A stretch of DNA of 64,000 bases from Mesostigma viride. Its lineage: Eukaryota > Streptophyta > Mesostigmatophyceae > Mesostigmatales > Mesostigmataceae. The stretch spans positions 12,501 through 76,500 of the forward strand of contig RPFO01000261.1 of NCBI GenBank assembly GCA_009746045.1, read 5' to 3'. Position 1 is the stretch's first letter; each line of letters opens with the position of its first letter. The position numbers and the translations under genes are program-made. Shown here piece by piece: positions 10,226 through 22,191 of the stretch. Below the pieces are notes generated by a model. The model was not told where the DNA came from. It worked only from the letters and a program-made list of their open reading frames with translations, and made no database searches.

Positions 10226-11575
10226 ATGGCAGAAACTCCGTCAACCGCCTCCCATACTCTCTCCGAGGGGGAAGCTTCAGCGCCCAACACGATTACGCAA
10301 CTAGTTGCAGATGCGGAAACCATTGCGACGCAGCCCCGGGCCAGCGAGGCAGCCATTACCGCCTCCTCCAAGCGGATTTGCGTCAACCCAGCCGACGTCC
10401 GACGAGATGGATCGCCAGGTCCCTTTGCCCTCGTCTTCTCAACCCAGCGAGGCCACCCCCATTGACGACGACGACGACGCCGCTAACGACGCTGAGTTCG
10501 ACCCAGCATCCTTCATGCCTGGCCAGGTTGTCGACGAGCAGCGGTTCTTTTCGCTTACCGCCGAGCAGGCGCAGGCTATCCTGCGCCACCTGCACGACAA
10601 CGGCAAGCTAGGAGATATATTTTCCTTACGCGTCTGGCGGGACCATATTTCCAGTGAACGAGCTCGCCGAATTGGACGAGCCACAGCTTCGACTTTCTGT
10701 TTTCTTGAGTCACGCGCAGGCCCCTTGCCTCCGGGCACTCTTTGCCGCTTTCGAGGACGCCGAGCACGCCACCGCCAACACCCCCGATGCTTCCCCGGAA
10801 GCAGACCTGCACAAGCTCAATAAGAAAGTCGCCGACATGGCTGCCCAACTCGGCGCCTTGTCCACCGCTATCCGTCAAGACACTGCTGAGCTCCATGCAC
10901 TCCAGCCTTGCCGAGGTCAAGGCCGCCCTGACCAGCCCGCCCCAACCAGCCGCCCCCGCACCGGCCACCAGCTACGCTAACATGGTCAAACAGACGGACA
11001 TTGCCAACCTGATGGAGGATGCCGCACGCAGGGGGGCTGCAGCCCACAAGACTGCTATCGAGGAGGACCTGCGCTCACGCAGTATAGTGGTCCGGTATTT
11101 CCAGGTCGCGCAGCAGCCTGAAACGGACCTGATGCTAGCGCAACGCCTGTACCACAGCCTCATCGTGGGCGGCTGCAACTGGGCAACGAACGCATCCGCA
11201 TTGAGTCGGCAGCCTGGATGGCGGGCCAGCCTGGCCCCATCCGGGTGACCTTTGCGAATGTGGCCAGCAAGGTGAAGGTACTCCAGGCCCGCAAGCTCCT
11301 AGGCGGGAGAACGCGCCGAGCCTCGACGACCTCCTCTCACCGGCCCAGCTAGTCATCAAGAATGGTCTGCTGGGCAGCGACGTGGCGATCAAGGCCAGGA
11401 ATGAGGCCAGAAGGTCTACGTCCGCCTCGTCCACGACACCCCCGTGCTATTCATCAACGGCCAGCGCACGGAGGCGCAGGCTCCTAACAAGCGGCACAAG
11501 TCGGGCCGTACCAGGCCCGCCCCAGCTGCGTCATCATCGTCTACGCACGTCCCGGGTATGGATGGCGCCCGGTAA
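10226..11575 (+). pseudogene. LINE ORF1 (RNA-binding protein), frameshifted
   Basis: Begins MAETPSTASHTLSEGEAS and passes through at least three frames. In order: an acidic/Ser-rich N-terminus, a heptad-like helix (HKLNKKVADMAAQLGALS), SYANMVKQ, an RRM-like region (RSIVVRYFQVAQQ), a FANVASKVKVLQARKLL helix, and a C-terminal domain with LDDLLSPAQLVIKNG and VLFINGQ. The architecture (coiled coil, RRM, C-terminal domain) matches L1 ORF1 proteins that coat element RNA. Small indels near 10.4, 10.6, 10.9 and 11.2-11.4 kb break it. Confidence 0.75.
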
Positions 11576-11610
11576 GGGCACACCCTCGCGGCCTCGCGGT
11601 ACAATAGGCT

Positions 11611-14600
11611 TTGGGCACAGCCTTTATAAACAAGCCCCTTTCCATCCTCATGTCGCACCGTGCGAGCATGATCAGGATGCAAGGTCGCCAGGCACGCCAC
11701 GGTCAACCTTCCCGCCAATTTACCAGCCTCACACGCCTCCTAGCCCGCCTTGAGCGGGATGAGGCCCAGTCGACACGCCGGCGACCCCAGCCAGGACGGA
11801 GACGACGCATATCCGTCCTGAAAGAAAGCCTCCATGCGTTGACAAGCATTAACCCCAATCGCCACCCTCCCCCTCCCCCCCCCCCCCCACCCCCACCCCC
11901 ACCTCCAGCACTACCCTTCTCCACCCCCACCCCCACCCCCACCCCCCCGCTAATAGGGCAACGGCCCATTCTTGGTATTGCAAGTTTTAACGTGCGCACC
12001 CTCCCTGCAGATCCTTCTACGAGCGGCGGCACCCCAGCACGCCAACGCGTCGACGAGCTGATCGCCCTGTGCGCCGACAACAAGATCGCTGTTCTTGGAG
12101 TCCAGGAGCACCGACGCACCGTTGACCCTCAGCACGCGGTCAACGGTCTGCTGGTCGACGACCTGCGTGCAGGCTGGCGGTTCCACTATGGTGGCGGCGA
12201 CGCGCCGGGCCAAGGTGGTGTGGGCCTCTTGTGCTCGCCGGCAGCATCAGAGCAGCTCCAGTCCATCGTGCTGCGGTCCCCGCGTGTGCTAGTGGCCACT
12301 TTTTCGGCCACTGAGGGCCATTCACACCACACGCTAACCGTTATCGTGGGATATGCACCACATGCGGGTCGAGCTCAGGCGGAACGTGAGGCCTTCTTCG
12401 ACGCCCTCAAGGAGGAGGAGGCCAACATCCCAGCTCGGCACTTCCTGGTTATGCTGCTCGACGCCAACGCCACGCTGCCAGTTGGCACTGGGGGCGCTCA
12501 GTATTCCCCAACCAACACGACAGCCAACGGTAACACGCCTTTATTTGCGAATCTGCTGGCAGAATCTGCGCTGGTTGCATGCAATGCTTCTTTCGCACGC
12601 CCCGCTGAGCAGCTGGCCACCTTTTTTGGGCCGTCGGATCGGGTGGTGTGCCTTGATTATGTCTGCGTACGTCGGGCTCAGCGCCCCTCAGTTGTCGATG
12701 CTCGCGTCCTGCAAGATTCTGTCAGCACGGTGGAATCTGATCATCGTCTCGTGCTCGCTCGCATCAGATTGCGGTTTCCTGGGGTGAAACCGTCGCGACA
12801 GCTGGCACCTCAGCCAGATCTGAAAGTGCTCCGGATTGTGCTGAAGGATGCCGACAAGATGTCAGCAGAAGAGCAGGCCGCTATGTCGCACAGGGATGAT
12901 TTCCTGGCCGTATTCGACGCCGGGGCAGCCGACAGCAGTTACACGCCATTCCGCCGCCGGGGGATATTTCAGTGATCCTCCGTGGTGTCGCCGCCAAGTA
13001 TCGCCTGGCTGCCCGCACCCTCCCCACCTTGCCTCCGCGTCGGCAGCTTGCTGTCCACCGTCACGCACCGACAGTGGTCGCCGCCAGGCAGATGCTCCGC
13101 CGCAACAGAGATCCGATCGCCAAACCTGGGCTGCAAGCAGCTCTGAGGGCCGCCTACGAGCAGGCTGAGAAGGCAGATGCTCAGCAGATGGTCAAGGACC
13201 TGCGCAGCTGCCAGCAGAAGCACGACGGCAAGGGGGCCTGGTTCTGGTACAAGCGCCTCGGGCACCCGGACGGCCTCGGCCGGCCCCACCGCCACGACGT
13301 CCCCGGCGCCCCAGCCAAGCGGCTTCGTACCTGGGCCACGGCCACGGCCGAGGTCGTGGGGACAGCTGCGCCGCCCCCACCCCTGCTCCCAGCCGCCGCC
13401 GCCCGCCCGGCCGCCCTGGCCGGCCCCGCTGGGCCCCCGGCCCCGCCTAGGTCAGCGGCGGACTACCTAGTCCCCCCGCTGGTCGGCCCACTTGGCGACC
13501 CGTCTGACATGCCTCCTTTCACCTCTCGCGAGGTCACGGAGGCGGTCCAGCGCCTGCGTTATGACGCAGCCACCGGCTCTGACGAGATTCCGGCCGCAGT
13601 TGTAAAACTTGCAGCCGAATTCGAGGACACAGGTGTTATGCTGCTCTTCCGGGACATCTGCAACCGCCTTCTGCTGTCGTCGCAACCACCTCCAGCGGCC
13701 TGGCAACACAGTTTTCGCACGATGCTGTACAAGAACAAGGGGTCGCCTGCCGACCCCGGCAACTACAGAGGGGTGTGCATTCAAAGTGCCCCCCTCAAGC
13801 TTCTTATGCGGCTCATCCTGAACCGCCTGCGCACGGCCCTGGACGGTCACCTCAGCGAGACTCAGCACGGCTTCCGTTCAGGTCGCAACACAGTACAGGC
13901 GCTCTTCGCTACTCGCCGACTGGTGGAGGAACTGCAACGCCTTCAGCCTGGTGAGTCCCCTTTGCACCTTGTGCTGGTGGACTTCATCAAAGCCTTCGAT
14001 TCGGTTTTCTGGCCTGCGCTTTGGGACATCCTCGAGTTGTTCCGGATCCCCCGCCCCCTGATTGCTGTCATCCGCAACCTGTATGAAGGGTCCACCACTT
14101 CGGTGCGCACTTCTTACGGGACCACGCCCCATGCCCTTTACAGAAGGGTGTGTGGCAGGGCTGCGTGCTGTCGCCCTACCTGTTCATTATTGTTGTCGAA
14201 TACGTAATGATTCAGGCGCGCAAGCGATTTGCCCGCATCGTGGGCAGGGAACCAGGAGTGCAGGTTGCTAACAAATTCTGGCATGGCGGTGCGGACACGG
14301 AGATTCGGCTAGCAGACATCATTTACGCAGACGACACCACCCTCTTCGAGGACACTGAGCACGTGCAGACATGGCTTGACTGCCTGGCTCTCGAGGCCCG
14401 TGCAGTGGGGCTTGAGGTCAGCAAGAAGACAGAGGCCCTGGCGGTTGGGCTCACCAACCCACCGCCGCCCCTCTATCTCCTAGACGGCTCTCGAGTCCTG
14501 TATCGGGACCGCGTTAAGCTGCTGGGCAGCCTGCTCCCCAGCTGCGAGGTTGATGTGGACCATCGCATCTCCCTCGCCTGGCACGCTTTACGCCAGTACC

Positions 14601-16893
14601 GGGCCCTGTGGCGCAAGCCCCTGGGCAAGATCGAGAAACAGGACCTGTTCAAGGTCCTCGTCCTTCCTGTTCTCACGTATGGCGCCGAGACGTGGACCCT
14701 CACCGCCGACCTGGCCCGCAAGCTGGACGGCGCGGTCACCAGCATGCTGCGTTCCATTTTCAGAGTAGGATATGCTGCTCATGTCCGCAATGAGGACCTG
14801 TACCAGGACATGCCCTATATCACCAGCACCATTAACTCGTCGTCTGTCCCTGGTCCTCTACGGAGGACTGAGTCGAACTCAGTCCTCTCTCGAGGACCGA
14901 GTTTTTGGGTTTCGTAGAAAATTCGCCCCGGTCAGAATTTTTGACAATAAAAATCTCTCAAAATTTATTCAAATACTACGTGAAAAGATCTTTCTTGGAC
15001 ATATTTTTGGGATTTTTTTGGATTTGGTATGAGCGGCTAAATGTACGGTCAAAGTACAGGTGGTAAGGGTACTTTTCCACATGAAACGCGAGTTCCGGAA
15101 ATGCACCACCTAGCCATGGCGGCTCGCGCCCATGCATGCAGTTTAGGTTTGCGGACGAGTTAGCTGTCCAAACTCAGGAAATAGATTTCACATGCCCTGA
15201 AGATGATAAAAATCAATTTTTAGCTCGCGGGGATGCGATTTACCCGGTGTCGGCACTGTTCTTGCTGGAAAAAACTGCGATAAGGCAGGTCGACGGAATT
15301 GATGACTGCGCTTGCTTTCCGGCGCAATTTCAATGGCTGATAGGTTTCTTTCTACATTGTAACATGCATTGTATTAGAATAAATCGAGTGACAGTATAGA
15401 TTTGATGATTTCGACCATTCTGTCACGTCATGGTCTATGTGCCGCAAAGTGCCACTTTTGCGGGCACCGCCTGGGCCAAGGTAACGCCAGCCGTGCCAGG
15501 TAAAGCCGGATAATCGTTGCCTCTTCGTTTCTTGATGTTCGTACATGAGTTTAAGCTTGCGAGGCGTTGTCAGGTTCAAGTCTTGATGCTCTTTCTTGAC
15601 CGTTGCCTGCCCCTCTCTAAAACCCCCTTTTCACATGATGTTAGCAGGCATTTGCCTTACCCCAGTGTAGTTGTGCAGGGTTTTAGGAGCTGTGCAGGTT
15701 TAAACTCCTTCATAGATGTTAGTTATTCTTTTGCTACGTTCATACTGCATGATTGTGTGGCCAAGGGCTGCGTCAAGGGTGCATTCAAGCTTTTACGGGT
15801 GAGTGAAAAGTCTTGGTGACAAACCACTGCCATCATGTGCCAGCAACTATGTTGGCCACATCATGGCAAGGCAAAACAGTTATAGCCATATCTATTGTTG
15901 TTAGAAACAATGGAAATATGATTAACCTACCCATTATATTGGTGGTTGACACTTATGACATAACCCTTTGTTGGTAGGTATCCAAGCCCATTCCCTACGT
16001 GCATGCATAGGCTCTCACTACATGATAAGGTATGATATACCTGAAGTATGATGATGCAAGTGTGTTGTCCTGTAATGCTTGAAGGGAAATGAGTTGATTG
16101 GGATGGTTGGTGGCCACGGTGGTGTGTAGTATGACCGCACTTACATGCTAGCAAAGTTAGCAAAAGCCCCATTCCTCTCCTGAGGACTGAGAGTTTTTTA
16201 ATTGTTTCAGGCAGTTGCAGTGGCCAAATCGAGCCCAGTTTTTTGCCACGTTTCAAGAACTATATTGTTTTCATGCCTATATTTTTTCTTCATGCACCAG
16301 GATTTGATTGAATTTTTCCCACTCGTTCTTTTCCCGAAAAATGCAAAATCGCGAAGGGTGCCCAACGTCGGTGTAATTTTCAGGTGTTCGGGTCAAGTTT
16401 TCACATATGCAGTATTTTTGCCAACAAAATGACATCTAGTACACCCCCGATCCACATCAAAACATTTGGGATGGACCCCCCACCTAGTCGCTACACGCGG
16501 TTGAAAGTTGTCAACTCAGTCCTCCTGTGAGGACTGAGTTGGGACAGACGACGAGTTAAGCAACGCCGCCTGCAGCTAGTAGGGCACCTAGCTCGCACCA
16601 ACCAGGTAGACACCTCACGTGGCCCCCCCGCAGGACTGCGACCAGCCCAGCCTGGCCGGCACCTCCTGACGTGGGCTGGGCCCAGTGATGTTAGACGCCG
16701 CAAGGCCCGCACCTTCAAAGAACAGCTAGTAGAGGACATGGGGGACCTAGGCCTCTCCGTGATTTGGAAGAAGATGATGGACAAGGCCAAGTGGGCCCAG
16801 GTCATAGAGGACAACGAGCCCCCCCCAGCACTTGGGGAAGCGCCCGCGTGTGCAATCCCGCGGGATCGAGGCACGCCAGATAGCTCCCCCTAG
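11611..16893 (+). pseudogene. LINE ORF2: endonuclease plus reverse transcriptase
   Basis: The AP-type endonuclease (about 11.96-12.78 kb) shows SFNVRTL, VQEHRR, GGVGLL, DANA, LDYV and a terminal SDHRLV, the expected catalytic series. A Pro-rich linker precedes RT (13.5-14.8 kb), with motif A DFIKAFDS, motif B QGCVLSPYLF and motif C YADDTT. After the transposon the frame resumes as KQRRLQLVGHLARTNQ and ends with a KAKWAQVIE-type tail at TAG 16891-16893. One frameshift lies near 12.95 kb and one near 14.14 kb. Removing the transposon and one TTAA restores TIKQRR without any other change. Confidence 0.9.
14836..16555. mobile_element. TTAA-flanked non-autonomous DNA transposon
   Basis: Bounded by TTAA on both sides (14832-14835, 16556-16559) with perfect 15-bp terminal inverted repeats CTCGTCGTCTGTCCC. 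Both ends carry a subterminal hairpin built from ACTCAGTCCTC/GAGGACTGAGT. The interior is AT-richer than its surroundings and shows no recognisable transposase. TTAA duplication is used by the piggyBac and Kolobok superfamilies. The TIR start does not match the usual piggyBac CCC/CAC start, so the superfamily is left open. Confidence 0.85.
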
Positions 16894-17176
16894 GGCAGCT
16901 CGTGCGGCTGCCTAGATAGATGTTGTAGTTAGAATGCTGTTAGATAGATGTAGTATGTAGCCAATGTAGATAGATTAGACCGGTAGGAATGTTTGCACCC
17001 ATCCATCCATCCATCCATCGGGGTTAATGCTCCGTGACTCCCCAACGGGAGCACGAGTCTAATTTTAATTAATTAATTTAGGTAGACCTGTGCTGGAATA
17101 CATAGTGGTGTGCAGGTGCACTTTGTGCACCCAGAGCAGGTGTAGTTTACAACCTACCCTTGCAGGATCGAAGTAG

Positions 17177-17731
17177 CAGTTAGCATATTGGGACGCCAAT
17201 GTGCTAGTTGGATGCAGGATGAGGAGACCTTTCTAACGCCGTGCTGACCGCCTGAAACAGACAAGGGACGTGAGAGTTATCAGGTCCCGAAGTACTGCCG
17301 ACCGGCGGCGGCGGCAGTGCACACCGAGGTCGCCGTGGACAGGACACGTGGCAGGCAGGGCCTGCACAGGCTTAGCCTGGACCATCACGTGACTAAGGTC
17401 CACGGAGGCTGAGGACGCAACGGTCCTGTGGCTAAGTAGAGACCAGTAGGCCAGTCGCGGGCTCTGCAAGGATACGCATCCGTGCAGAGCTGTGACAGGA
17501 ACTGGTGATACCTAGTCACGGGATGGTCCAGGCTAAGCCTGTGCAGGCCCTGCCTGCCACGTGTCCTGTCCACGGCGACCTCGGTGTGCACTGCCGCCGC
17601 CGCCGGTCGGCAGTACTTCGGGACCTGATAACTCTCACGTCCCTTGTCTGTTTCAGGCGGTCAGCACGGCGTTAGAAAGGTCTCCTCATCCTGCATCCAA
17701 CTAGCACATTGGCGTCCCAATATGCTAACTG
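17177..17731. repeat. Long inverted-repeat (fold-back) element, 555 bp
   Basis: Arms of about 217 bp (17177-17394 and about 17511-17731) are nearly identical reverse complements. They begin CAGTTAGCATATTGGGACG and enclose about 115 bp of unique DNA. TAG lies on both outer edges, a possible 3-bp duplication. No coding capacity. A non-autonomous DNA element with long TIRs fits best. Confidence 0.85.
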
Positions 17732-17777
17732 TAGCCCAGAGTGTACCAAAAGCCATGCATATGCCCCTTCTCAGGGA

Positions 17778-17813
17778 TATGTGCTACATATACTCCCAAC
17801 GGAGTTATGTTCC

Positions 17814-17870
<57 letters not shown>

Positions 17871-17871
17871 G
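17778..17871 (+). mobile_element. LINE-type 3' end with (AAT)n tail
   Basis: Holds ATATGTGCTACATA, the hairpin ACTCC-CAAC-GGAGT and then about 18 AAT units. The module equals the 3' end of the LINE tail at 4628-5120, but both stem sides have changed together and the tail repeat is different. It is a separate, very short copy. Confidence 0.65.
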
Positions 17872-18446
17872 CGCTTCCGGCCAGGGCATGATTCCTATTA
17901 AGGGGAGGTGCGCCACAAAACCACCCTAAAACTGAAACATGCTAATATCAACCTGTATTCATTTCCACTATGCTCAGCAATGGTTGGGGGCATGATATAA
18001 CATGTTTGGTGAGTTGTCCATGCACTTGTTGAGGGTACTACCCCCATATATACGCCAATAATGCGCTATAAATAGCAAAAGACGCTAGTTAGGACTAGGT
18101 ATGCCCCAGCCAATTGATCCACACATCCGTTAATTTGGGACAGCGAGATATACCCATGTAGAATCGTTCATGGCCAAAACATTGGGCTACTCACAAGTAG
18201 CATCTGAGGTGTATTGTGAGAGTAATTAATTTCCCCCCCCCAAAAGCACCTTTTTTTCCGGACATAATGCATAAAAGTGACATGAAATCATGGAATTAGA
18301 GGCCACAAAGATATACAAAATTCAAAAATTGATCGACAAATACGCCCGCCAAGTTACAGGTCAATCTGATTAGCGGTCTGCAAGTAATTAACTGAGGCAG
18401 GTTGCTACCTGGTCGCTCGCTGTACTAGTCACTGTCACTGTCACTG
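17872..18446. other. AT-rich intergenic DNA, nothing recognised
   Basis: No domain-bearing frame, repeat array or RNA gene was seen. Confidence 0.4.
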
Positions 18447-18477
18447 GACTGTGACAGTTTGTCACAGTCCTCTCCAC

Positions 18478-18932
18478 CTGCAAACTGGGCAGAACCAGGC
18501 CCCTTTGGGCACGCTAGGCAGCAGGGGGATCGTGCAGCTCAGATGGAGGCCTCCTTCGCACCCGGATGAGCTGCACAGCAGCAGGAAGGGGTCATCGTCG
18601 GGTGCGTCAGTCTTAGAGCAGCGCAAGCAAGGAATGTGGGCAGTGTCACACTCATCCTCATCACCCTGCCCCCCAGTGGCAGCCCCCACCCCCCCATAGA
18701 ACACCGCCTTGCTGTATGGGTGCTGGCCACGCTGCTTGTCCTTCTTGGCATCATCCCAGTGGTGGCCACGCTTTGTGCTCTTGGCCTTTGCAGCCCCGGT
18801 CTTGAACTCTAGCGTCCGTTTCACCACCTGCTGGCACTCCCTCTTTTTCCTCAGCTCATCCAGCTGTGCAAGGGCAGCGGGGGAGGTGTCTACACCCATA
18901 AGCAAACGGCTAGGCACCGCATCTGCCCTTAC
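18478..18932 (-). CDS. PHD-finger exon
   Basis: The minus strand encodes a basic helical stretch (LDELRKKRECQQVVKRTLEF), a Lys/His-rich spacer, a Gly run and an acidic patch (GDEDECD). A complete C4-H-C3 PHD finger follows: CLRC, LLLC, a GC pair, GGLHLSC and FCPVC. PHD fingers usually read histone H3 tails in chromatin proteins. The exon probably ends at the donor CAG/GTGGAG (18477); reading through instead gives a stop at 18462. The acceptor at 18933 is uncertain because the same bases (CAG/GTAAGG) look like a donor. Neighbouring exons were not established. It could be a host gene or a transposon-encoded protein. Confidence 0.6.
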
Positions 18933-19672
18933 CTGCCCTCGGCATGGCCAACCTTGCAAACGCAAGCATAGCAACACGATCGCTAGGCATACATGCCACG
19001 AGAGCATACACTATACTCAACCCAAGGTTACCTTGTAAACTTCATGATTAGAACTCGGCAAATCTATGACCAAAAGCACATATAAATAACTATTACACAC
19101 TGATGACGACACATGCTCAAGGTTGGGGGTCACTGTGACACGCACTAATGAGTTTCCTAGACGACCACCGGACAGGCGCTAAGGACCACTCAGTAACCAA
19201 GTATAAACACAATTACACTTTACATGCCATCCAACATGCATCAAATACATGCTGAATATGTTATGAAGTACACAGGGTTGGCCACACACCCAGTGATGGG
19301 TCATACGCGATACGCGTCGTACGCGGCCCCAGGTGTATAATGTATAATACGCGGTGTATAATGTATTATACGCTGATCGTACGCTAACCGTTGAAACCCC
19401 CTTTTTTGGCATGATTTTGAGGGGTTTTCAACATTCTGTGCAACCAAGCATAGTCTGCTGGTGTTTTTCCATACCTTTTGCCTATACATGACATATATAG
19501 CATGACCTTTGGCATTGCCACCACTACCTAAATACAAGCTTAGTTTCTAACGGTCTAACTTGATAGTTTCTCTTCAAAATCGAGACAACATGCAACTAAG
19601 TATCAATACCAGTATCAATGCACAACTCACTGGAAAGGATAATAAATTTGTAGAACTCAAGATATGCATGCA

Positions 19673-20167
19673 CTATACATTGCCCCGAGGTGTCGATGAC
19701 ATTGAAGGGCGTCGATGGCATTGAAAGGCGCAAATGAATGCCTCGCACAGCTCCTCGTCCAGCTGCTCTTTGCTGAGCCCATAAGGTGCGGGCAAATTAC
19801 CGTCGGTGGATTGGCCCTTTGATGATCCGCTTGGCCCAGCCGCCCCAGCAGCGCGCCCCGAGGTGTTGCTGGCATGAGGGGACACCCAGTTAGAGGCGTC
19901 GGTTTCTACAACGTCTGCACGCCTGTCTTTAAGTGCCGCCCGCACATCAGCCTGCTTCTTGGCGTCACTAGTCGCCTTCCTCTTCCTGGTATTGCTTTCC
20001 TTCTCCGCCTGCTCGACCAGCAGCCTGTAACGGAGTACTCCATCATCCATGTAGTAGTTATTTGTCTGCTGCCGATTCTTGAGGATGCGCTCTTTGCTAA
20101 TGTATGTCCAGACAGTTTCGGATGTGGCCTCTTCTTCATCGGGCCGCACATCATCATCGTGTTCCAT
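19673..20167 (-). CDS. Hypothetical exon, charged protein
   Basis: A 164-codon open frame starts MEHDDDVRPDEEEATSETVW, continues with a Lys/Arg-rich helical part (KESNTRKRKATSDAKKQ) and ends Ser/Gly-rich. No family recognised. It lies inside the hAT-like element, upstream (minus sense) of the PHD exon. A donor AAT/GTATAG at its end would join the PHD exon in phase, but that junction is weak. It may be transposon-borne, or an exon of the same gene. Confidence 0.4.
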   Translation of the reverse strand: MEHDDDVRPDEEEATSETVWTYISKERILKNRQQTNNYYMDDGVLRYRLLVEQAEKESNTRKRKATSDAKKQADVRAALKDRRADVVETDASNWVSPHASNTSGRAAGAAGPSGSSKGQSTDGNLPAPYGLSKEQLDEELCEAFICAFQCHRRPSMSSTPRGNV

Positions 20168-20262
20168 TGACTCACGTGTCAGCCATGCCTGGATGTCGAT
20201 ATGCTACGATCTAGGTGCCAGACGACCACGACGTTGCTGGCACACCTTATCACCTTCTTGAT

Positions 20263-20302
20263 CCAGATAAATAGGTGTACGTTTATTCCAAATATACTGT
20301 TG
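20263..20302 (-). mobile_element. 40-bp LINE 3' end insertion
   Basis: A 40-base segment matching the terminal bases of the LINE at 20384 (about 33 shared, including AATAGGTGTACGTTTATTCC). It is flanked by the perfect 17-base duplication CTTATCACCTTCTTGAT (20246-20262, 20303-20319). Confidence 0.85.
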
Positions 20303-20383
20303 CTTATCACCTTCTTGATGATGAATCTTCAGCCTTCCCGCCTTCACCTTCCCGCCTTCACAAGTCACAATGAACGCGCTTTT

Positions 20384-22191
20384 TTTCCAGGTAAATAGGT
20401 GTACGTTTATTCCAAATATAGCCAATAGGTAATCCCTGCTAAGCCTAGGGTATCAAGATGTCAGTGGCTAAAACGGAGCCTTACTAGACCACGGAAGCCA
20501 CTGGACTTCTAATGGGTTGTCATTGGGCATGTGGGTAAAGATCCTGTTTTTGCCCATGAGGTCATGAAAGATCTCAAGTGGGCTGGGCTTATCCTGGTCC
20601 GCGCCAGGGTCCCAGATTTTGTTTTGTTCATTTGCAACCATCCAGTAGCGTCGCATGCCGGAGTTCCATAGGTAAATGAAGCGTGAGAGAACCCCAGCTT
20701 TGTCGAAAACTGTGCGCCTATTGAACACCACATCGTTTCGCACCGTCCAGATTGTATATAACATGCATGTGCGGAGCCATATCCACGCTTGTTGTGAAAA
20801 GGTGAGCTCAAGGCCAGGGGTGCCAGTGATGCCAAAGATAATGAGCGGGTAGACACCGGTATGATAGGCTCAGACGTCCAGGCTGCCCATAAACCAATCA
20901 ACCAGGTCCAAACTCCCTGGAGGCTACACCATAAAAATCGGTGTTCCACAGTTTCAGTGGGGTTGGTACATAAACATGTAGCAGGGTGTTGAAATCGCCG
21001 GTGGAGGATCTCCCCAACCCCGATGGACCGGTGCATCAAGAGGTGTTGTACGTCGGTCGCGCGGCGATCAATCAGCGGGTGGTCAGCGGCGAGGGTGATG
21101 TTGCGGACCCAGGTGTGGCCAGGCCACTCAGTAGCGCCCCAGCGTGTCCGTCCGGGGTGGAATTGATGGTTTTTATGCAAGAGCATTGTGTAGCCCCACT
21201 CTGCCGTGTACTCGTAAAGGCCTTTTACAGTTCTGCTGTCACCCTGATTTAGCACCCAGCCAAATTCCACTGGATCCAATGACAACATGTCCAGGCGGGT
21301 TGATCCCACATGTAGCCAAATAATAGCAGCGTCTGGAAGGTTGGGGTTGGGTTGGTATACACATGATTGTTCAAGGGACCAAGGTACAACCCGAATCCGG
21401 TGGCATAGCTGGGTGGGGAGGAACACCACTGCAGTTGTAAGTTGAGCCAGACAGCCATTGTGGCCGCTCAGCGGCGCCAGTAGTTGAACGTGCAGGGTTC
21501 CAAGGGGGAGTTCTGCGATCACCTTCCCCGAGCATGTTGCGGTCGTGCTGTATGGACAAAAGCAGCACCATTCACCAGCTTTATAGGGGGCACGGGGAGA
21601 AGTCATGAGTGTGTGCCAGCGGGGGGGTATGGCTTGTACTAGCGCGGCCCAGGCAGCATAAGTAGGCATATTGGGGACCCAGGCAGCCAGTTCGTTATAT
21701 GTTAAGAGGCGATAGCAGTCACCGTGGAGAATATACAGGTGGAGAATAGTGGTTACAGGGTGGGGGGATGTTATGAAGCCTTCATAGGGGTTAGGGCCAC
21801 TTAAGCATCCAAAGGGGCGATTAAGGGGGTTGAGGTATATATCATAGGGGTTGGCGTGCAACTTCCTCACGTAGTGTGGGGAATAGTAGGCGGTCGGGTT
21901 TAAGTGCCATAAAGCCTTGCCATATACGAGCCCAGTACCAAGGAAGACCTCTGGTGAGCTTCGGGGAGGGGAGGCGAGCAGTAAGCAGTGCGGCTCCAGA
22001 GTGCCAGGAAATACCATTGGAGTGATGAGTAAGACGTGAGAGGGTTACACGTGCCAGAAGACATCCAGGGTGGGTGTTGACACCAATGTGGGCAGAGATA
22101 ACTTGTTTGGCATACACAGACCATAAACGCCATTGCATATTGTGTAAGCCTAGTCCTCCAAGAGGCCACGGCATAAAAGACATTGACTCTC
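20384..22191 (-). mobile_element. 5'-truncated L1-type LINE with RT zinc-knuckle C-terminus
   Basis: The minus strand encodes the post-RT region: LGGLGLHNMQWRLWSVYAK, a long connection region, the reverse-transcriptase zinc-binding motif (TCLC, then ETVEHRFLWC), and IWTVRNDVVFNRR. At least two frameshifts break it. It is flanked by the 13-base duplication TGAACGCGCTTTT (20371-20383, 22192-22204), with a short A-tail in element sense. It lacks the CAAC hairpin of the other LINEs and so belongs to a different lineage. Confidence 0.85.

Larger units (their letters stand above)
10003..17076 (+). mobile_element. Near full-length L1-like LINE, interrupted by a DNA transposon
   Basis: Contains a 5' UTR, ORF1, ORF2 (endonuclease, RT, C-terminal basic domain), a 3' UTR with five CATC units, the CTCCC-CAAC-GGGAG hairpin and a (TTAA)n tail. 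Leaving out the 1,720-bp insertion at 14836-16555 it is about 5.35 kb, a normal LINE size. A possible target-site duplication TTTAGGTAG lies at 9994-10002 and 17077-17085, but part of it could be tail sequence. Frameshifts in both ORFs show it is inactive. The same family supplied most retroposon debris in the window. Confidence 0.85.

Noticed and set aside
21000-22017. A 502-codon minus frame as a host gene
   Set aside because: It carries the RT zinc-binding motif, is frameshifted at both ends and is flanked by a target-site duplication, so it is a LINE remnant.
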